Source: Bacteroidales bacterium
GTDB taxonomy: Bacteria > Bacteroidota > Bacteroidia > Bacteroidales > UBA932
Direction of reading: 5' to 3'
Length of the DNA: 32,451 nucleotides
Assembly: GCA_017631435.1 (NCBI GenBank)
Contig: JAGBTG010000009.1
Span: 1-32,451, forward strand
The notes under the pieces are model-generated. The model did no database searches, had not been told where the DNA came from, and worked only from the letters and a program-made list of their open reading frames with translations. This document shows positions 9,473 to 16,770 of the stretch, piece after piece. The position numbers were made by a program, and so were the translations under genes. Numbering within the stretch: position 1 is the first letter of the stretch; each line of letters starts with the position of its first letter.

Positions 9473-10492
9473 TTAAATAAGGTTTTCACTCTCTACAATA
9501 TCTTTTATCTGCTTCCACTCCAGAAGGAATCCGTCGTGGCCGAAAGCAGATGTTATCTCCATATATTTTGCACCGGGAATGTGCTGTGCCATAAACTTCT
9601 GCTCGCAAGTGGGGAAAAGTCCGTCTGAATCTATTCCCACACACACTGTGTTTGCTGTAACCATTTCCATGGCCTTCTCCACTCCGCCCCTGTAGCGTCC
9701 CACATTGTGGCTGTCTGTAAGATTGAGCATGCTCAGGTATGAATAGGCATCAAACCTGTCTACAAGTTTCTTCCCCTGGTATCTCTGGTATGAACCGGCC
9801 CTTTGCGGGAATATGCAGTCCTCATTGCTCTCGGCCTGGGTTGTATTGTAACCCTCAAAACTTCTGTATGAGATGAGGGCAATGGATCTTGCTGCAGCCA
9901 GGCCTGCCTTTCCCCCCAATCCCTGCTCAAAAGTGGGGTCTGCATACAATGCCATCCTCATGGATTCATTGAATGCGCTTCCCCAAGGGGTAAAGCGGCA
10001 GTTGCAGGCAAGCAGTACCAGATTCTTTATCTTCTGCGGATACATGATACTCCACTCCAACGCCTGGAATCCTCCAACCGATCCTCCAATAAGAAGGTCT
10101 ACCTTCTCAAGTCCCAAATGCTCAAGGAGCAAATTGTGGCACTGGGCAATATCCCTTACTGTTGTCTTTGGAAAATCCAGCAGGTAAGGTTTCCATGTTG
10201 CAGGATTGATGGAGCATGGAGATGTACTGCCGTAGCACGAGCCAAGGATGTTTGCACAAACTATGGTATATTTTCTTGGATCAAAGAACTTGCCCTCTCC
10301 AACCAGAACATCCCACCAGTCTGTAGGGTCTGAGTTGGCTGTAAGGGCGTGGGTGATCCAGACAACTTTCTTTTCCGCAGATTTTTCTGCAGTGTATTCT
10401 CTGGAGATATGATAGCATATCTCCATTTCCTCCAGCACCTCGCCGCATTCCAGTGCAAACGGCACGTTATGCCTGTAAAATCTCTTTTCCAT
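9473..10492 (-). CDS. metX: Homoserine O-acetyltransferase
   Basis: Alpha/beta-hydrolase-fold enzyme that acylates homoserine for direct sulfhydrylation. The nucleophile elbow is GGSVGG (Ser138). The acidic residue is probably Asp288 or Asp290 in GIDSDGLFP, and the catalytic His is in AFGHDGF (His319). The oxyanion region near residue 50 reads ITHALTANSD, and CANILGSCYGSTSP follows near 80. It is 339 aa, normal for MetX. It starts 5 nt after metY stops, so the two are almost certainly cotranscribed and together make homocysteine from homoserine. Some members of this family use succinyl-CoA. I call acetyl from the pairing with metY, not from a specificity residue I could verify. Confidence 0.92.
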   Translation of the reverse strand: MEKRFYRHNVPFALECGEVLEEMEICYHISREYTAEKSAEKKVVWITHALTANSDPTDWWDVLVGEGKFFDPRKYTIVCANILGSCYGSTSPCSINPATWKPYLLDFPKTTVRDIAQCHNLLLEHLGLEKVDLLIGGSVGGFQALEWSIMYPQKIKNLVLLACNCRFTPWGSAFNESMRMALYADPTFEQGLGGKAGLAAARSIALISYRSFEGYNTTQAESNEDCIFPQRAGSYQRYQGKKLVDRFDAYSYLSMLNLTDSHNVGRYRGGVEKAMEMVTANTVCVGIDSDGLFPTCEQKFMAQHIPGAKYMEITSAFGHDGFLLEWKQIKDIVESENLI

Positions 10493-10497
10493 GGCTG

Positions 10498-11784
10498 TTA
10501 TTTGCTGATAGAGTCAAGTGCCTGCTGGAAATCGGCAATCAGGTCTTCAATATCTTCAATTCCCACACTTATCCTCAATGTTCCCGGAGCAATGCCAATG
10601 CTGCGGAGTTCCCCGTCGCTCAACTGCCCGTGTGTGGTTGTTGCAGGGTGGGAGATAAGTGAGCGGTTGTCTCCAAGATTGGTAAGGAGAGTGTACAGTT
10701 TGAGGTTGTTCACAAACTTGCCGGCCTCTTCCCTGCTCACCTTCAAATCAACTGTAAACACTCCGCCAAATCCGTTGCGCAAATATTTGAGCGCATTCTG
10801 GTGTGAAGGGTGGCTCTCAAGTCCGGGATAGTTTACTTTCTCCACCATTGGGTGCTGCTCAAGCCATTTTGCAAGGGCAAGTGTATTGTCGCACACACGC
10901 TGGCACCTTAGTGAAAGGGTTTCACATCCTGTAAGTACAAGGAATGCGTTGAAAGGTGAGAGGCAGCTGCCAAAATCCCTCAATGCCACGCATCTTACAT
11001 AGGCTGCAAAGGCGCAGTTGCCAAAGTGCTCTGCAAACTTTATGTTATGGTATGAAGCACAAGGCTCTGTAAGTTGAGGGTATTTTCCGCTCTCAAACCA
11101 ATTGAAGTTGCCGCAGTCTACAACTATTCCTGCAAGGGAGTTGCCGTGTCCGCCAATATATTTTGTGGCTGAGTGGCAGATGATGTTTGCACCAAAATCA
11201 ATAGGGGCACATACATAGCCTGCACATCCGAATGTGTTGTCTACAATGAAGAGAATTTTGTGCTGGCGGCAAATCTCAGCCAGCATCTGGAAATCCGGAA
11301 CTGAGAAATCCGAGTTTGCAATGGTCTCAACATAGATTGCCTTTGTATTCTCATCAATGAGGCTCTCAATCTCCTCCCTGTTATTGCATTTGTTGAGCTT
11401 TACATTTATACCAAGCTTTGGAAGTGTAACCTTAAACTGGTTGAAGGTGCCTCCATATAGAGACATTGAACTGATTATATTGTCTCCTGCGTTGCAGATA
11501 GAAGAGATGGTGAGGAACTGTGCGCTCATTCCGCATGTTGAAGAAACAGCTGCAGTACCTTTCTCCAATGCTGCAATCCTCTGTTCAAGGACATCAGCAG
11601 TAGGGTTTCCAAGGCGTGAGTAGATGTTGCCTGCCTCCTCAAGTTCAAAAAGTCTTTTTCCGTGCTCTACATCCCTGAATGCGTATGCAGAGGTCTGGTA
11701 TATTGGGGTGATGCATGCTCCTGTTACAGGATCCGGCTGTGCACCTGCACGCACCTGGAGTGTGTCAAATTTATATTGTGACAT
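10498..11784 (-). CDS. metY: O-acetylhomoserine sulfhydrylase (O-acetylhomoserine aminocarboxypropyltransferase)
   Basis: PLP-dependent Cys/Met-metabolism enzyme that condenses O-acetylhomoserine with sulfide to give homocysteine. I chose the ATG at 11784 (MSQYKFDTLQVRAGAQPDP, 428 aa), where family homology begins. The frame is open further upstream to 12024, but that stretch is the leader region in another frame and does not look like protein. The PLP lysine is Lys208 in HSATKYIGGHG; YSRLGNPT and the C-terminal SHPATTTH-QLSDGELR block are typical. It is the first structural gene of the metY-metX-thrA-asd operon. The 193 nt between the Met-rich leader ORF start and its ATG probably carry the control element. 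Confidence 0.94.
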   Translation of the reverse strand: MSQYKFDTLQVRAGAQPDPVTGACITPIYQTSAYAFRDVEHGKRLFELEEAGNIYSRLGNPTADVLEQRIAALEKGTAAVSSTCGMSAQFLTISSICNAGDNIISSMSLYGGTFNQFKVTLPKLGINVKLNKCNNREEIESLIDENTKAIYVETIANSDFSVPDFQMLAEICRQHKILFIVDNTFGCAGYVCAPIDFGANIICHSATKYIGGHGNSLAGIVVDCGNFNWFESGKYPQLTEPCASYHNIKFAEHFGNCAFAAYVRCVALRDFGSCLSPFNAFLVLTGCETLSLRCQRVCDNTLALAKWLEQHPMVEKVNYPGLESHPSHQNALKYLRNGFGGVFTVDLKVSREEAGKFVNNLKLYTLLTNLGDNRSLISHPATTTHGQLSDGELRSIGIAPGTLRISVGIEDIEDLIADFQQALDSISK

Positions 11785-11990
11785 AGTTGTAGTCTTAAGT
11801 GTTCTTAAAAAATTGGAATCTTCTGGAGAATGAAATACCCTGTGCCTCCTGCCCAAGATAAATCTAAGGGAAAATGAACAGCATCTTAGCGATGCATTCG
11901 CATAATGTACATGCCCATCATACCCATTGCCATAGCCGGCATGGATGTAACCTGAATGATATGAGGGCTTTTGTTCATCCTTGCAAATAT
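11785..11990 (-). promoter_or_regulatory. Putative methionine attenuator / leader region upstream of metY
   Basis: Leader RNA between the promoter and the metY ATG. Pairings seen by eye: (i) ATGAACA (11972-11978) with TGTTCAT (11874-11880), extendable by two G.U pairs over the AAGG before the ATG; (ii) hairpin GCATC-GCTAA-GATGC over the leader stop; (iii) CCC..AGA-TTTA-TCT..GGG just downstream; (iv) a weak competing pairing TTGGG...TCCAA with an inner GGAG/CTCC ending at a T6 run (11807-11812), a possible terminator; (v) a small hairpin TTAAG-AACA-CTTAA next to the metY start. (iii) and (iv) share the GGG. I see no known SAM riboswitch core. The fold was not computed. Confidence 0.5.
11886..11978 (-). 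CDS. Methionine-rich leader peptide of the met operon (30 codons)
   Basis: A 30-codon ORF that starts ATG AAC AAA and ends CGC TAA. Nine of 30 residues are Met, at positions 1, 13, 16, 18, 20, 21, 23, 26 and 28, so eight fall in the last 18 residues (segment M-P-A-M-A-M-G-M-M-G-M). It sits 101 nt upstream of metY, which makes homocysteine, the direct precursor of methionine. That is where an attenuation leader would be, with the regulated amino acid heavily encoded. The last codons and the stop lie in a perfect hairpin GCATC-GCTAA-GATGC. The first bases (ATGAACA) are complementary to TGTTCAT just after the stop (11874-11880). Function as a leader is inferred. Translation has not been shown, and the likely transcription start is only about at the ATG, so the RNA would be nearly leaderless. 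Confidence 0.7.
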   Translation of the reverse strand: MNKSPHIIQVTSMPAMAMGMMGMYIMRMHR

Positions 11991-11991
11991 A
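11984..11991 (-). promoter_or_regulatory. Promoter -7 box (TATATTTG) of the met operon
   Basis: Exact TAnnTTTG match, ending 5 nt before the leader ATG. Elsewhere in this window the gap from box to start codon is about 19-31 nt. The -33 region shows no clear TTTG. Confidence 0.6.
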
Positions 11992-12001
11992 ATAAATTTG
12001 A

Positions 12002-12046
12002 TATAAAAAAATCCCGGGAGGCATATTTTTTTTGCATCCCGGGATT
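12002..12046 (-). terminator. Intrinsic terminator of the [FeFe] hydrogenase gene
   Basis: Perfect 10-bp stem AATCCCGGGA / TCCCGGGATT with an A-rich 17-nt loop, followed on the minus strand by a run of seven T. It separates the hydrogenase from the met operon that lies downstream on the same strand. Confidence 0.88.
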
Positions 12047-12064
12047 CATTTATTGTTGTGCAGA

Positions 12065-13501
12065 TTATCGCTTGTTAAGCTCTGCGGTCATTCTCTTCTG
12101 AGAGGTAACCTTGTCGGTTCTGATACATGGGCCTGAAGCACAACCGCCCTCACATGCCATTACCTCAATGAAAGGTGCAGGGCATTTGCCTGTTTTGGCG
12201 TAAACCTTAAGCATTGCAATGTTCTTCTTGTTAAGGTTGGCTACCTTAAGGGCAGGAAGATTTGCTTTGTCAAGGAATACTTTCACAGCCTGGGTTACAC
12301 CACCGTCCTGTGCAAATCCATGAGCCTCCTTAACAGAGGTGAAAGGCATTGTCATTGGCTCAATCTGTTTTATGTCAATGTTGAAACCGTCAAAGATAGA
12401 ACCCAACTCCTCAAATGTCATTACATAATCAACATTGTCATGGTATCTTGCCTCTTTTCTCTTTGCAATACAAGGACCGATGAATACAGTCTTGGCCTCA
12501 GGGTCTTTTGCCTTTACAATCTCTGCAGTGTAGTACATTGGAGATTTTGTAGTTGAGATGTATTTCTCAATCTCAGGGATATGTTTTTTTGCCAATTGTA
12601 TGTATGAAGGGCAGCAGCTGGTTGTCATGAACGGCTGGCCCTCCTCAAGTTTCTCCTCAAGCTCGTGAGCCTCGTTCTCTGTAGTTACCATTGCACCCTG
12701 GGCAACCTCAATTACATCTGTAAAGCCAAGTGATTTGATTGCACCGTAAATCTGCTCAATAGGCTCGCTGAACTGGCCAAGGATTGCAGGGGCAACCATT
12801 GCAACCACCTTCTCGCCACGTTTGATGCTCTGAAGGATGTCAAACACCTGTGAAATCTCAAAGATTGCACCAAACGGACATGCGTTGATACATTTTCCGC
12901 AGTAGATACATTTGCTCTCGTCAATGTGCTCTACGCCGTACTCATCTTTGCTTATTGCCTTAACAGGACATACATCCTCACAAGGAACAGGGATGTATAC
13001 AATTGCATGGTAAGGACAGCTTGCATGACATTTACCGCAGCTGATACATTTGTCGTGGTCAATCTCAGCCTGACCGTTGTTCTTGAAGTGGATTGCATCC
13101 TTAGGACAGTTCATGTAGCAACTTCTTGCAACACAACCGCGGCAAAGGTTTGTAATCTCATAGTTTACCTGAACACAAGATGAACAAGCCTCGTCAATTA
13201 CAGTAAGAATCTCCTCCTTAAGGTTTTTCTCCCTTGTAACTGCAGCCTGTGCATAGTAAGAAAGAGGTGTAAGCTCATCTTTCTCGTCGGTCATGTCAAA
13301 TCCAAGAAGAGGAAGAGATTTGTATTTCCATACAGCACGCTCCTTGTGGATACAACAGCGTCCTTTAACTTTTGATTTTCTTGGACTTAGCTCAATTGGT
13401 AGTCTGTCAATGCCCTCAATAAGCTTGTCTTCTCTCCAAAGCTTTACAAGTTTGGCAAGCAAGCCGTGACGGACAATCATAACATTGTTTGTAAATGCCA
13501 T
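12065..13501 (-). CDS. Monomeric [FeFe] hydrogenase, group B-like, with N-terminal ferredoxin-type clusters
   Basis: Probably a ferredoxin-linked hydrogenase that evolves or oxidises H2. It is 478 aa. The N-terminal half carries multiple [4Fe-4S] motifs: a C-x2-C plus CRGC-x3-SC-x3-CP region (about 108-135), CISCGKCHASCP, and PCEDVCP followed by CIYCGKCINACP. The H-cluster domain has the three signatures in variant form: TTSCCPSY (L1), GPCIAKRKEA (L2) and EVMACEGGCASGPC (L3). L2 with PCIAK instead of MPCxxK and L3 ending GPC are the group B pattern, as I recall it. There is no PAS or other sensory domain, so a sensory group C protein is less likely. Maturation genes hydEFG are not in the window. 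It has its own promoter and terminator. Confidence 0.87.
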   Translation of the reverse strand: MAFTNNVMIVRHGLLAKLVKLWREDKLIEGIDRLPIELSPRKSKVKGRCCIHKERAVWKYKSLPLLGFDMTDEKDELTPLSYYAQAAVTREKNLKEEILTVIDEACSSCVQVNYEITNLCRGCVARSCYMNCPKDAIHFKNNGQAEIDHDKCISCGKCHASCPYHAIVYIPVPCEDVCPVKAISKDEYGVEHIDESKCIYCGKCINACPFGAIFEISQVFDILQSIKRGEKVVAMVAPAILGQFSEPIEQIYGAIKSLGFTDVIEVAQGAMVTTENEAHELEEKLEEGQPFMTTSCCPSYIQLAKKHIPEIEKYISTTKSPMYYTAEIVKAKDPEAKTVFIGPCIAKRKEARYHDNVDYVMTFEELGSIFDGFNIDIKQIEPMTMPFTSVKEAHGFAQDGGVTQAVKVFLDKANLPALKVANLNKKNIAMLKVYAKTGKCPAPFIEVMACEGGCASGPCIRTDKVTSQKRMTAELNKR

Positions 13502-13534
13502 ATATAGTGATCTTTGTTATTTTTCAATTTCGGC

Positions 13535-13542
13535 GGCAAATA
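13535..13542 (-). promoter_or_regulatory. Promoter -7 box (TATATTTG) of the hydrogenase gene
   Basis: Exact TAnnTTTG match 33 nt upstream of the start codon. No convincing TTTG at -33. Confidence 0.55.
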
Positions 13543-13588
13543 TAGCAATATTTACCAAATCTATACTAATTTAAATCAACAATATAAG

Positions 13589-15085
13589 TTATATGAATTT
13601 GCTGATAGCATCAATGAACGCCTCTACGGAAGCAGTTACTATATCTGTATTTGCAGAAAATCCGTAATGGATATTGCCCCGGTTCTCAACCTGGATATGT
13701 ACCTTTCCCACATCGTCACATCCGCGGGTAATTGCCTGCACAAGGAACTCCTCCACCACAATCTTCCGGTTGATGAGTTTCTTTACAGCGGAGAAGGCTG
13801 CGTCAATAGGGCCGTTACCTTCAGATGTGGCCTGGCATATCTCCCCATCTATGTTCAATTTTACGGTTGCCATTGGAACAGAGTTCTTTCCGCATACCAC
13901 CTGCAGGTACTTGAGTCTTATCCTTCTGGCCGCCTCATTGCGGTTCACACCCACAATCACTTTAAGGTCGGAGTCGTTGATGTCCTTCTTGCGGTCTGCA
14001 AGAAGAAGGAATTTTTCGTATGCATTGTTAAGCTCGTCGGGAGTAAGGGAGATGCCCATCCTCTCGTAGTGGTGCTTGAGTGCTGCACGGCCGCTGCGGG
14101 CAGAGAGGGCAATATGGGAATCATTCATTCCAATGTCAAGAGGATTCATGATCTCATAACTCTCCTTGTTCTTCAACACCCCATCCTGGTGTATTCCCGA
14201 CGAATGGGCAAATGCATTCCTCCCCACAACAGCCTTGTTGGGCTGCACAGGCATCCTCATGAGGGTGGATACCTGTCGGGAAACCTTATATATGTCCTTG
14301 TGGTTGATTTCTGTGCAGAAAGGGATGTCATTGTGGCATTTGAGTGCCATTACAACCTCCTCCAGAGAGGTGTTGCCGGCCCTTTCTCCAATGCCGTTTA
14401 TGGTAACCTCCACCTGGCGGGCACCGTTCATTATGCCGGAAAGGGTGTTGGCAGTAGCCATTCCCAAATCATTGTGGCAGTGGGTGGAGATGATGGCCTT
14501 GTCTATGTTTGGAACGTTGTTTACAAGGAACTTTATCTTCTCACCGTATTCCCAAGGGGTACAGTAACCTGTTGTATCCGGGATGTTTACGGTAGTTGCG
14601 CCGGCTGCAATCACAGCTTCAATCACCCGTGCAAGGTACTCGTTCTCTGTGCGTCCGGCATCTTCTGCGTAGAACTCCACGTCATCTGTAAACCTGCGGG
14701 CATATTTTACCGCCTTTACGGCACGCTCAATTATCTCCTCCCTGGTGGAGTTGAATTTGTGCTGTATATGGTAATCGCTGGTACCTATTCCGGTATGTAT
14801 CCTTTTTCTCCTGGCAAAATGCAGGGCAGCAGCCGCAGCGTCAATGTCGGCTTCTGTTGCTCTGGAGAGGGCGCAGATTACTGGTTTGGAGACATTTTTT
14901 GTAATCTCTACAACCGAGTTGAAATCCCCCGGGCTGGATGCAGGAAAACCGCATTCAATGATATCTGTATTGAGTGCCTCAAGCGACTTTGCAAGTTCAA
15001 TCTTCTCAATTGTATTAAGCTGGCATCCAGGAACCTGTTCTCCGTCGCGCAGGGTGGTGTCAAATATGAATATCTTCTGCTCCAT
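13589..15085 (-). CDS. leuA: 2-isopropylmalate synthase
   Basis: First committed step of leucine synthesis: acetyl-CoA plus 2-ketoisovalerate gives 2-isopropylmalate. I chose the ATG at 15085 ([17 protein letters not shown], 498 aa), preceded by a promoter. An upstream in-frame start at 15157 would lie inside the rpsU terminator. TIM-barrel motifs: DTTLRDGEQ (residues 9-17), STHCHNDLG (metal-binding His pair) and [11 protein letters not shown]-terminal regulatory (LeuA dimer) domain follows from about residue 365, with [15 protein letters not shown]. (R)-citramalate synthase is a close relative, but the full regulatory domain and length fit leuA. It stands alone: leuBCD are not adjacent. A 533-codon open frame on the opposite strand is a shadow. 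Confidence 0.9.
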   Translation of the reverse strand: MEQKIFIFDTTLRDGEQVPGCQLNTIEKIELAKSLEALNTDIIECGFPASSPGDFNSVVEITKNVSKPVICALSRATEADIDAAAAALHFARRKRIHTGIGTSDYHIQHKFNSTREEIIERAVKAVKYARRFTDDVEFYAEDAGRTENEYLARVIEAVIAAGATTVNIPDTTGYCTPWEYGEKIKFLVNNVPNIDKAIISTHCHNDLGMATANTLSGIMNGARQVEVTINGIGERAGNTSLEEVVMALKCHNDIPFCTEINHKDIYKVSRQVSTLMRMPVQPNKAVVGRNAFAHSSGIHQDGVLKNKESYEIMNPLDIGMNDSHIALSARSGRAALKHHYERMGISLTPDELNNAYEKFLLLADRKKDINDSDLKVIVGVNRNEAARRIRLKYLQVVCGKNSVPMATVKLNIDGEICQATSEGNGPIDAAFSAVKKLINRKIVVEEFLVQAITRGCDDVGKVHIQVENRGNIHYGFSANTDIVTASVEAFIDAISKFI

Positions 15086-15104
15086 AGGTTTGGTTTTAGA
15101 AGGG

Positions 15105-15112
15105 CAAAGGTA
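15105..15112 (-). promoter_or_regulatory. Promoter -7 box (TACCTTTG) of leuA
   Basis: Exact TAnnTTTG match 19 nt before the leuA ATG. A TTTG 17 nt upstream lies in the loop of the rpsU terminator, so the -33 element may be built into that hairpin. Confidence 0.68.
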
Positions 15113-15113
15113 T

Positions 15114-15144
15114 AAAAAAACCGTTACCTCAAATAAGGTAACGG
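15114..15144 (-). terminator. Intrinsic terminator of rpsU
   Basis: Perfect 8-bp stem CCGTTACC / GGTAACGG with an 8-nt loop, then seven T on the minus strand, 25 nt after the rpsU stop. Confidence 0.9.
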
Positions 15145-15169
15145 CGATATTTTGCATGATGGGGTATAA

Positions 15170-15361
15170 TTACTCCTCATCAAGTCTTAGATGCTGTACG
15201 TAGATAGCTTTCTTAATCTCCTCTCTTCTAGCTACAGATTTCTTAACGAAAGTTTTTCTGTTTCTAAGCTCACGAACAATGCCAGTCTTCTCGAATTTAC
15301 GTTTGAATTTTTTCAAAGCTCTCTCAATGTTCTCACCCTCTTTAATTGGAACTATAATCAT
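15170..15361 (-). CDS. rpsU: 30S ribosomal protein S21 (bS21)
   Basis: Small basic ribosomal protein of the 30S platform. I chose the ATG at 15361 (MIIVPIKEGENIERALKKFKRKF, 63 aa), the normal family start, rather than the ATG 60 nt upstream. The sequence is the canonical S21 helix pair rich in Lys/Arg, with RRKTF-type RNRKTFVKK in the middle. It is monocistronic with its own promoter (15391-15398) and terminator, and divergent from xerC. Its start is preceded by an almost perfect anti-16S match (GGAGGTG), which is exceptional for this phylum. In Bacteroidetes ribosomes bS21, with bS6 and bS18, occludes the anti-Shine-Dalgarno sequence, so this site is a likely autoregulatory device. Confidence 0.95.
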   Translation of the reverse strand: MIIVPIKEGENIERALKKFKRKFEKTGIVRELRNRKTFVKKSVARREEIKKAIYVQHLRLDEE

Positions 15362-15367
15362 CTTAAA

Positions 15368-15378
15368 CCACCTCCTTT
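15368..15378 (-). promoter_or_regulatory. Strong Shine-Dalgarno before rpsU
   Basis: Minus strand AAAGGAGGTGG ending 6 nt before the rpsU ATG. Most genes in this window have A/T-rich leaders with no such match. Confidence 0.85.
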
Positions 15379-15390
15379 TTTTTAGGACTG

Positions 15391-15422
15391 CAAAAGTATG
15401 TAAAGTTTTTAAATTCACCAAA
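15391..15422 (-). promoter_or_regulatory. rpsU promoter: TTTG - 20 nt - TACTTTTG
   Basis: -7 box TACTTTTG at 15391-15398 and -33 TTTG at 15419-15422, separated by 20 nt. This is the best full match in the window to the Bacteroidetes TTTG-N19-21-TAnnTTTG promoter. Confidence 0.8.
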
Positions 15423-15442
15423 AAAAAGAGTAACTTTACATT

Positions 15443-16375
15443 ATGGGCATTATAGAATCATATATGGAATACATCAGGGAGCAGAAAAGGTACTCCCTCC
15501 GCACCCAGCAGTTGTACAAGAGTGCAATTGAAGAGTATTACCTATATATATATAGTGATGTCATCGGGAAGAAGGAGGAGGTATATTCTCTTCCTCCCGA
15601 CGAATTGTTGGAGGCCCTCACCATCCCCAATGTGAGGAACTTCATTGCCAATGCCACTCAGGGAGGGCTTTCGGCCAGAAGTGTGAACCTGCAGCTGAGT
15701 GCCCTTAAGGGTTTCTGCAGGCATCTTCTTTCCAGGAGGCTCATCACATCCAATCCGGTTGATGCGGTTCCCCGTCCTAAAGAGGAGAAGAGGCTTCCGC
15801 ACTTTTTTCGCAAGGATCCGCTGGATGAATATTTCTCAATGGAACTTGGCGAGGAGTACTCCCGGATGCGTGACAAGCTTATAGTGATGCTTATATACGC
15901 TACCGGCATGAGACGTCAGGAGGTGGCGAGTCTGGAGGTTGGGATGTTCGACCAGGGGAGAAAACTGTTCAAAATAATAGGAAAAGGGGATAAAGAGAGA
16001 GAAATTCCTGTTGTAGGAACATTATTTGAAAAAATTTTGTTATATTTACACAAACGGAAAGAGGAGTTTGACCCTGAACCTTGCAACGCATTTTTTTTAA
16101 CGGATAAAGGTGCACCGTTGTACCTTAATTTTGTTAATAATGTAGTGAAAAAAGAATTGGCTGGAATAGAGGGCTTGGAGGGGAAAATCTCGCCGCACGT
16201 GCTCAGGCATTCATTTGCAACACATCTTTTGAATGACGGGGCAGACCTAAACAGCATAAAGGAGGTGCTAGGGCACTCCTCGCTGGCGGCAACACAGGTT
16301 TATACCCACAACTCTTTTGAACAGCTGAAAAAAATATATTTAACCGCCCATCCACGGGCTAAAAAAGGAGGTTAG
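15443..16375 (+). CDS. xerC: Tyrosine recombinase XerC/XerD family
   Basis: Site-specific tyrosine recombinase, probably chromosome-dimer resolution at dif. It is 310 aa with an N-terminal SAM-like core-binding domain (about 5-100). The catalytic set is visible: Arg157 in ATGMRRQE, Lys181 in GKGDKERE, His252 and Arg255 in PHVLRHSFATHLL, His278 in LGHSS and nucleophile Tyr287 in QVYTH. The location next to rpsU and hpf, as I recall it from other Bacteroidales, supports a housekeeping Xer protein rather than a mobile-element integrase. A near-match -7 box (TAACTTTA, 15431-15438) lies just before the ATG. Its last codons (AAA GGA GGT TAG) double as the ribosome-binding site of hpf. No dif site was recognised. 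Confidence 0.9.
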   Translation: MGIIESYMEYIREQKRYSLRTQQLYKSAIEEYYLYIYSDVIGKKEEVYSLPPDELLEALTIPNVRNFIANATQGGLSARSVNLQLSALKGFCRHLLSRRLITSNPVDAVPRPKEEKRLPHFFRKDPLDEYFSMELGEEYSRMRDKLIVMLIYATGMRRQEVASLEVGMFDQGRKLFKIIGKGDKEREIPVVGTLFEKILLYLHKRKEEFDPEPCNAFFLTDKGAPLYLNFVNNVVKKELAGIEGLEGKISPHVLRHSFATHLLNDGADLNSIKEVLGHSSLAATQVYTHNSFEQLKKIYLTAHPRAKKGG

Positions 16376-16376
16376 T

Positions 16377-16670
16377 ATGGATATCAGAGTTCAATCAGTG
16401 AAATTTGACGCAGACGTTAAATTGTTGGAATTCATTGACAAGAAAGTAGGGAAGCTGGAAAAGTTCTATGAGGAGATCATTGGTGCTGAAGTTACTCTCA
16501 CCCTTTTGCCTGACACAGCAAACAAGTGTGTGAAAATCAGAGTTAACATGCCAGGCAAAGACCTTTTCATTGAGAAGAATGCCTCAACTTTTGAAGATGC
16601 AGTAGTAGACTGCGTAGACGTTCTTAAAGAACAGATTGTTAAAATCAAAGAGAAGAAAATGGGCAAATAA
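16377..16670 (+). CDS. hpf: Ribosome hibernation promoting factor (HPF/RaiA family, short form)
   Basis: Binds the 30S decoding region in stationary phase and blocks translation, favouring inactive ribosomes. It is 97 aa, with the compact beta-alpha-beta-beta-beta-alpha fold and no long C-terminal dimerisation domain. MDIRVQSVKFDAD at the start and the conserved C-terminal helix DVLKEQIVKIKEK are typical. The ATG is one nucleotide after the xerC stop. A strong Shine-Dalgarno (AAGGAGG, 5-nt spacing) formed by the end of xerC precedes it, which is rare in this phylum and shared here only with rpsU. Both products are ribosome-associated. A GC-rich hairpin (16697-16714) follows. Confidence 0.93.
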   Translation: MDIRVQSVKFDADVKLLEFIDKKVGKLEKFYEEIIGAEVTLTLLPDTANKCVKIRVNMPGKDLFIEKNASTFEDAVVDCVDVLKEQIVKIKEKKMGK

Positions 16671-16696
16671 GCCTATAGTTTTATAAGGGTTAGTAT

Positions 16697-16714
16697 GGGG
16701 GCTGCAAGGCCCCC
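16697..16714 (+). terminator. GC-rich hairpin after hpf, possible terminator
   Basis: GGGGGC(T)-GCAA-(G)GCCCCC: six G.C pairs plus a T.G closing a GCAA (GNRA) loop, 27 nt after the hpf stop. The following TGCTCATTTTA is only weakly T-rich, so termination is probable but not ideal. Confidence 0.55.
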
Positions 16715-16770
16715 TGCTCATTTTAATGCTGGTTTAAAAGAGGATAATAAACTAAAGCAACATCATAATT

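Noticed and set aside
11785-11990. SAM riboswitch in front of metY
   Set aside because: I could not trace a SAM-I four-way junction or SAM-II pseudoknot. A covariance search would settle it.
11785-12024. 80-residue N-terminal extension of metY in the same frame
   Set aside because: Not protein-like, and it crosses the promoter, the leader ORF and the upstream terminator arm. Family homology starts at MSQYKFDTLQ.
13514-15115. 533-codon open frame on the plus strand
   Set aside because: Exactly antisense to leuA, whose motifs are unmistakable. The plus-strand translation has no recognisable domain and is low-complexity in Cys/Val/Leu.
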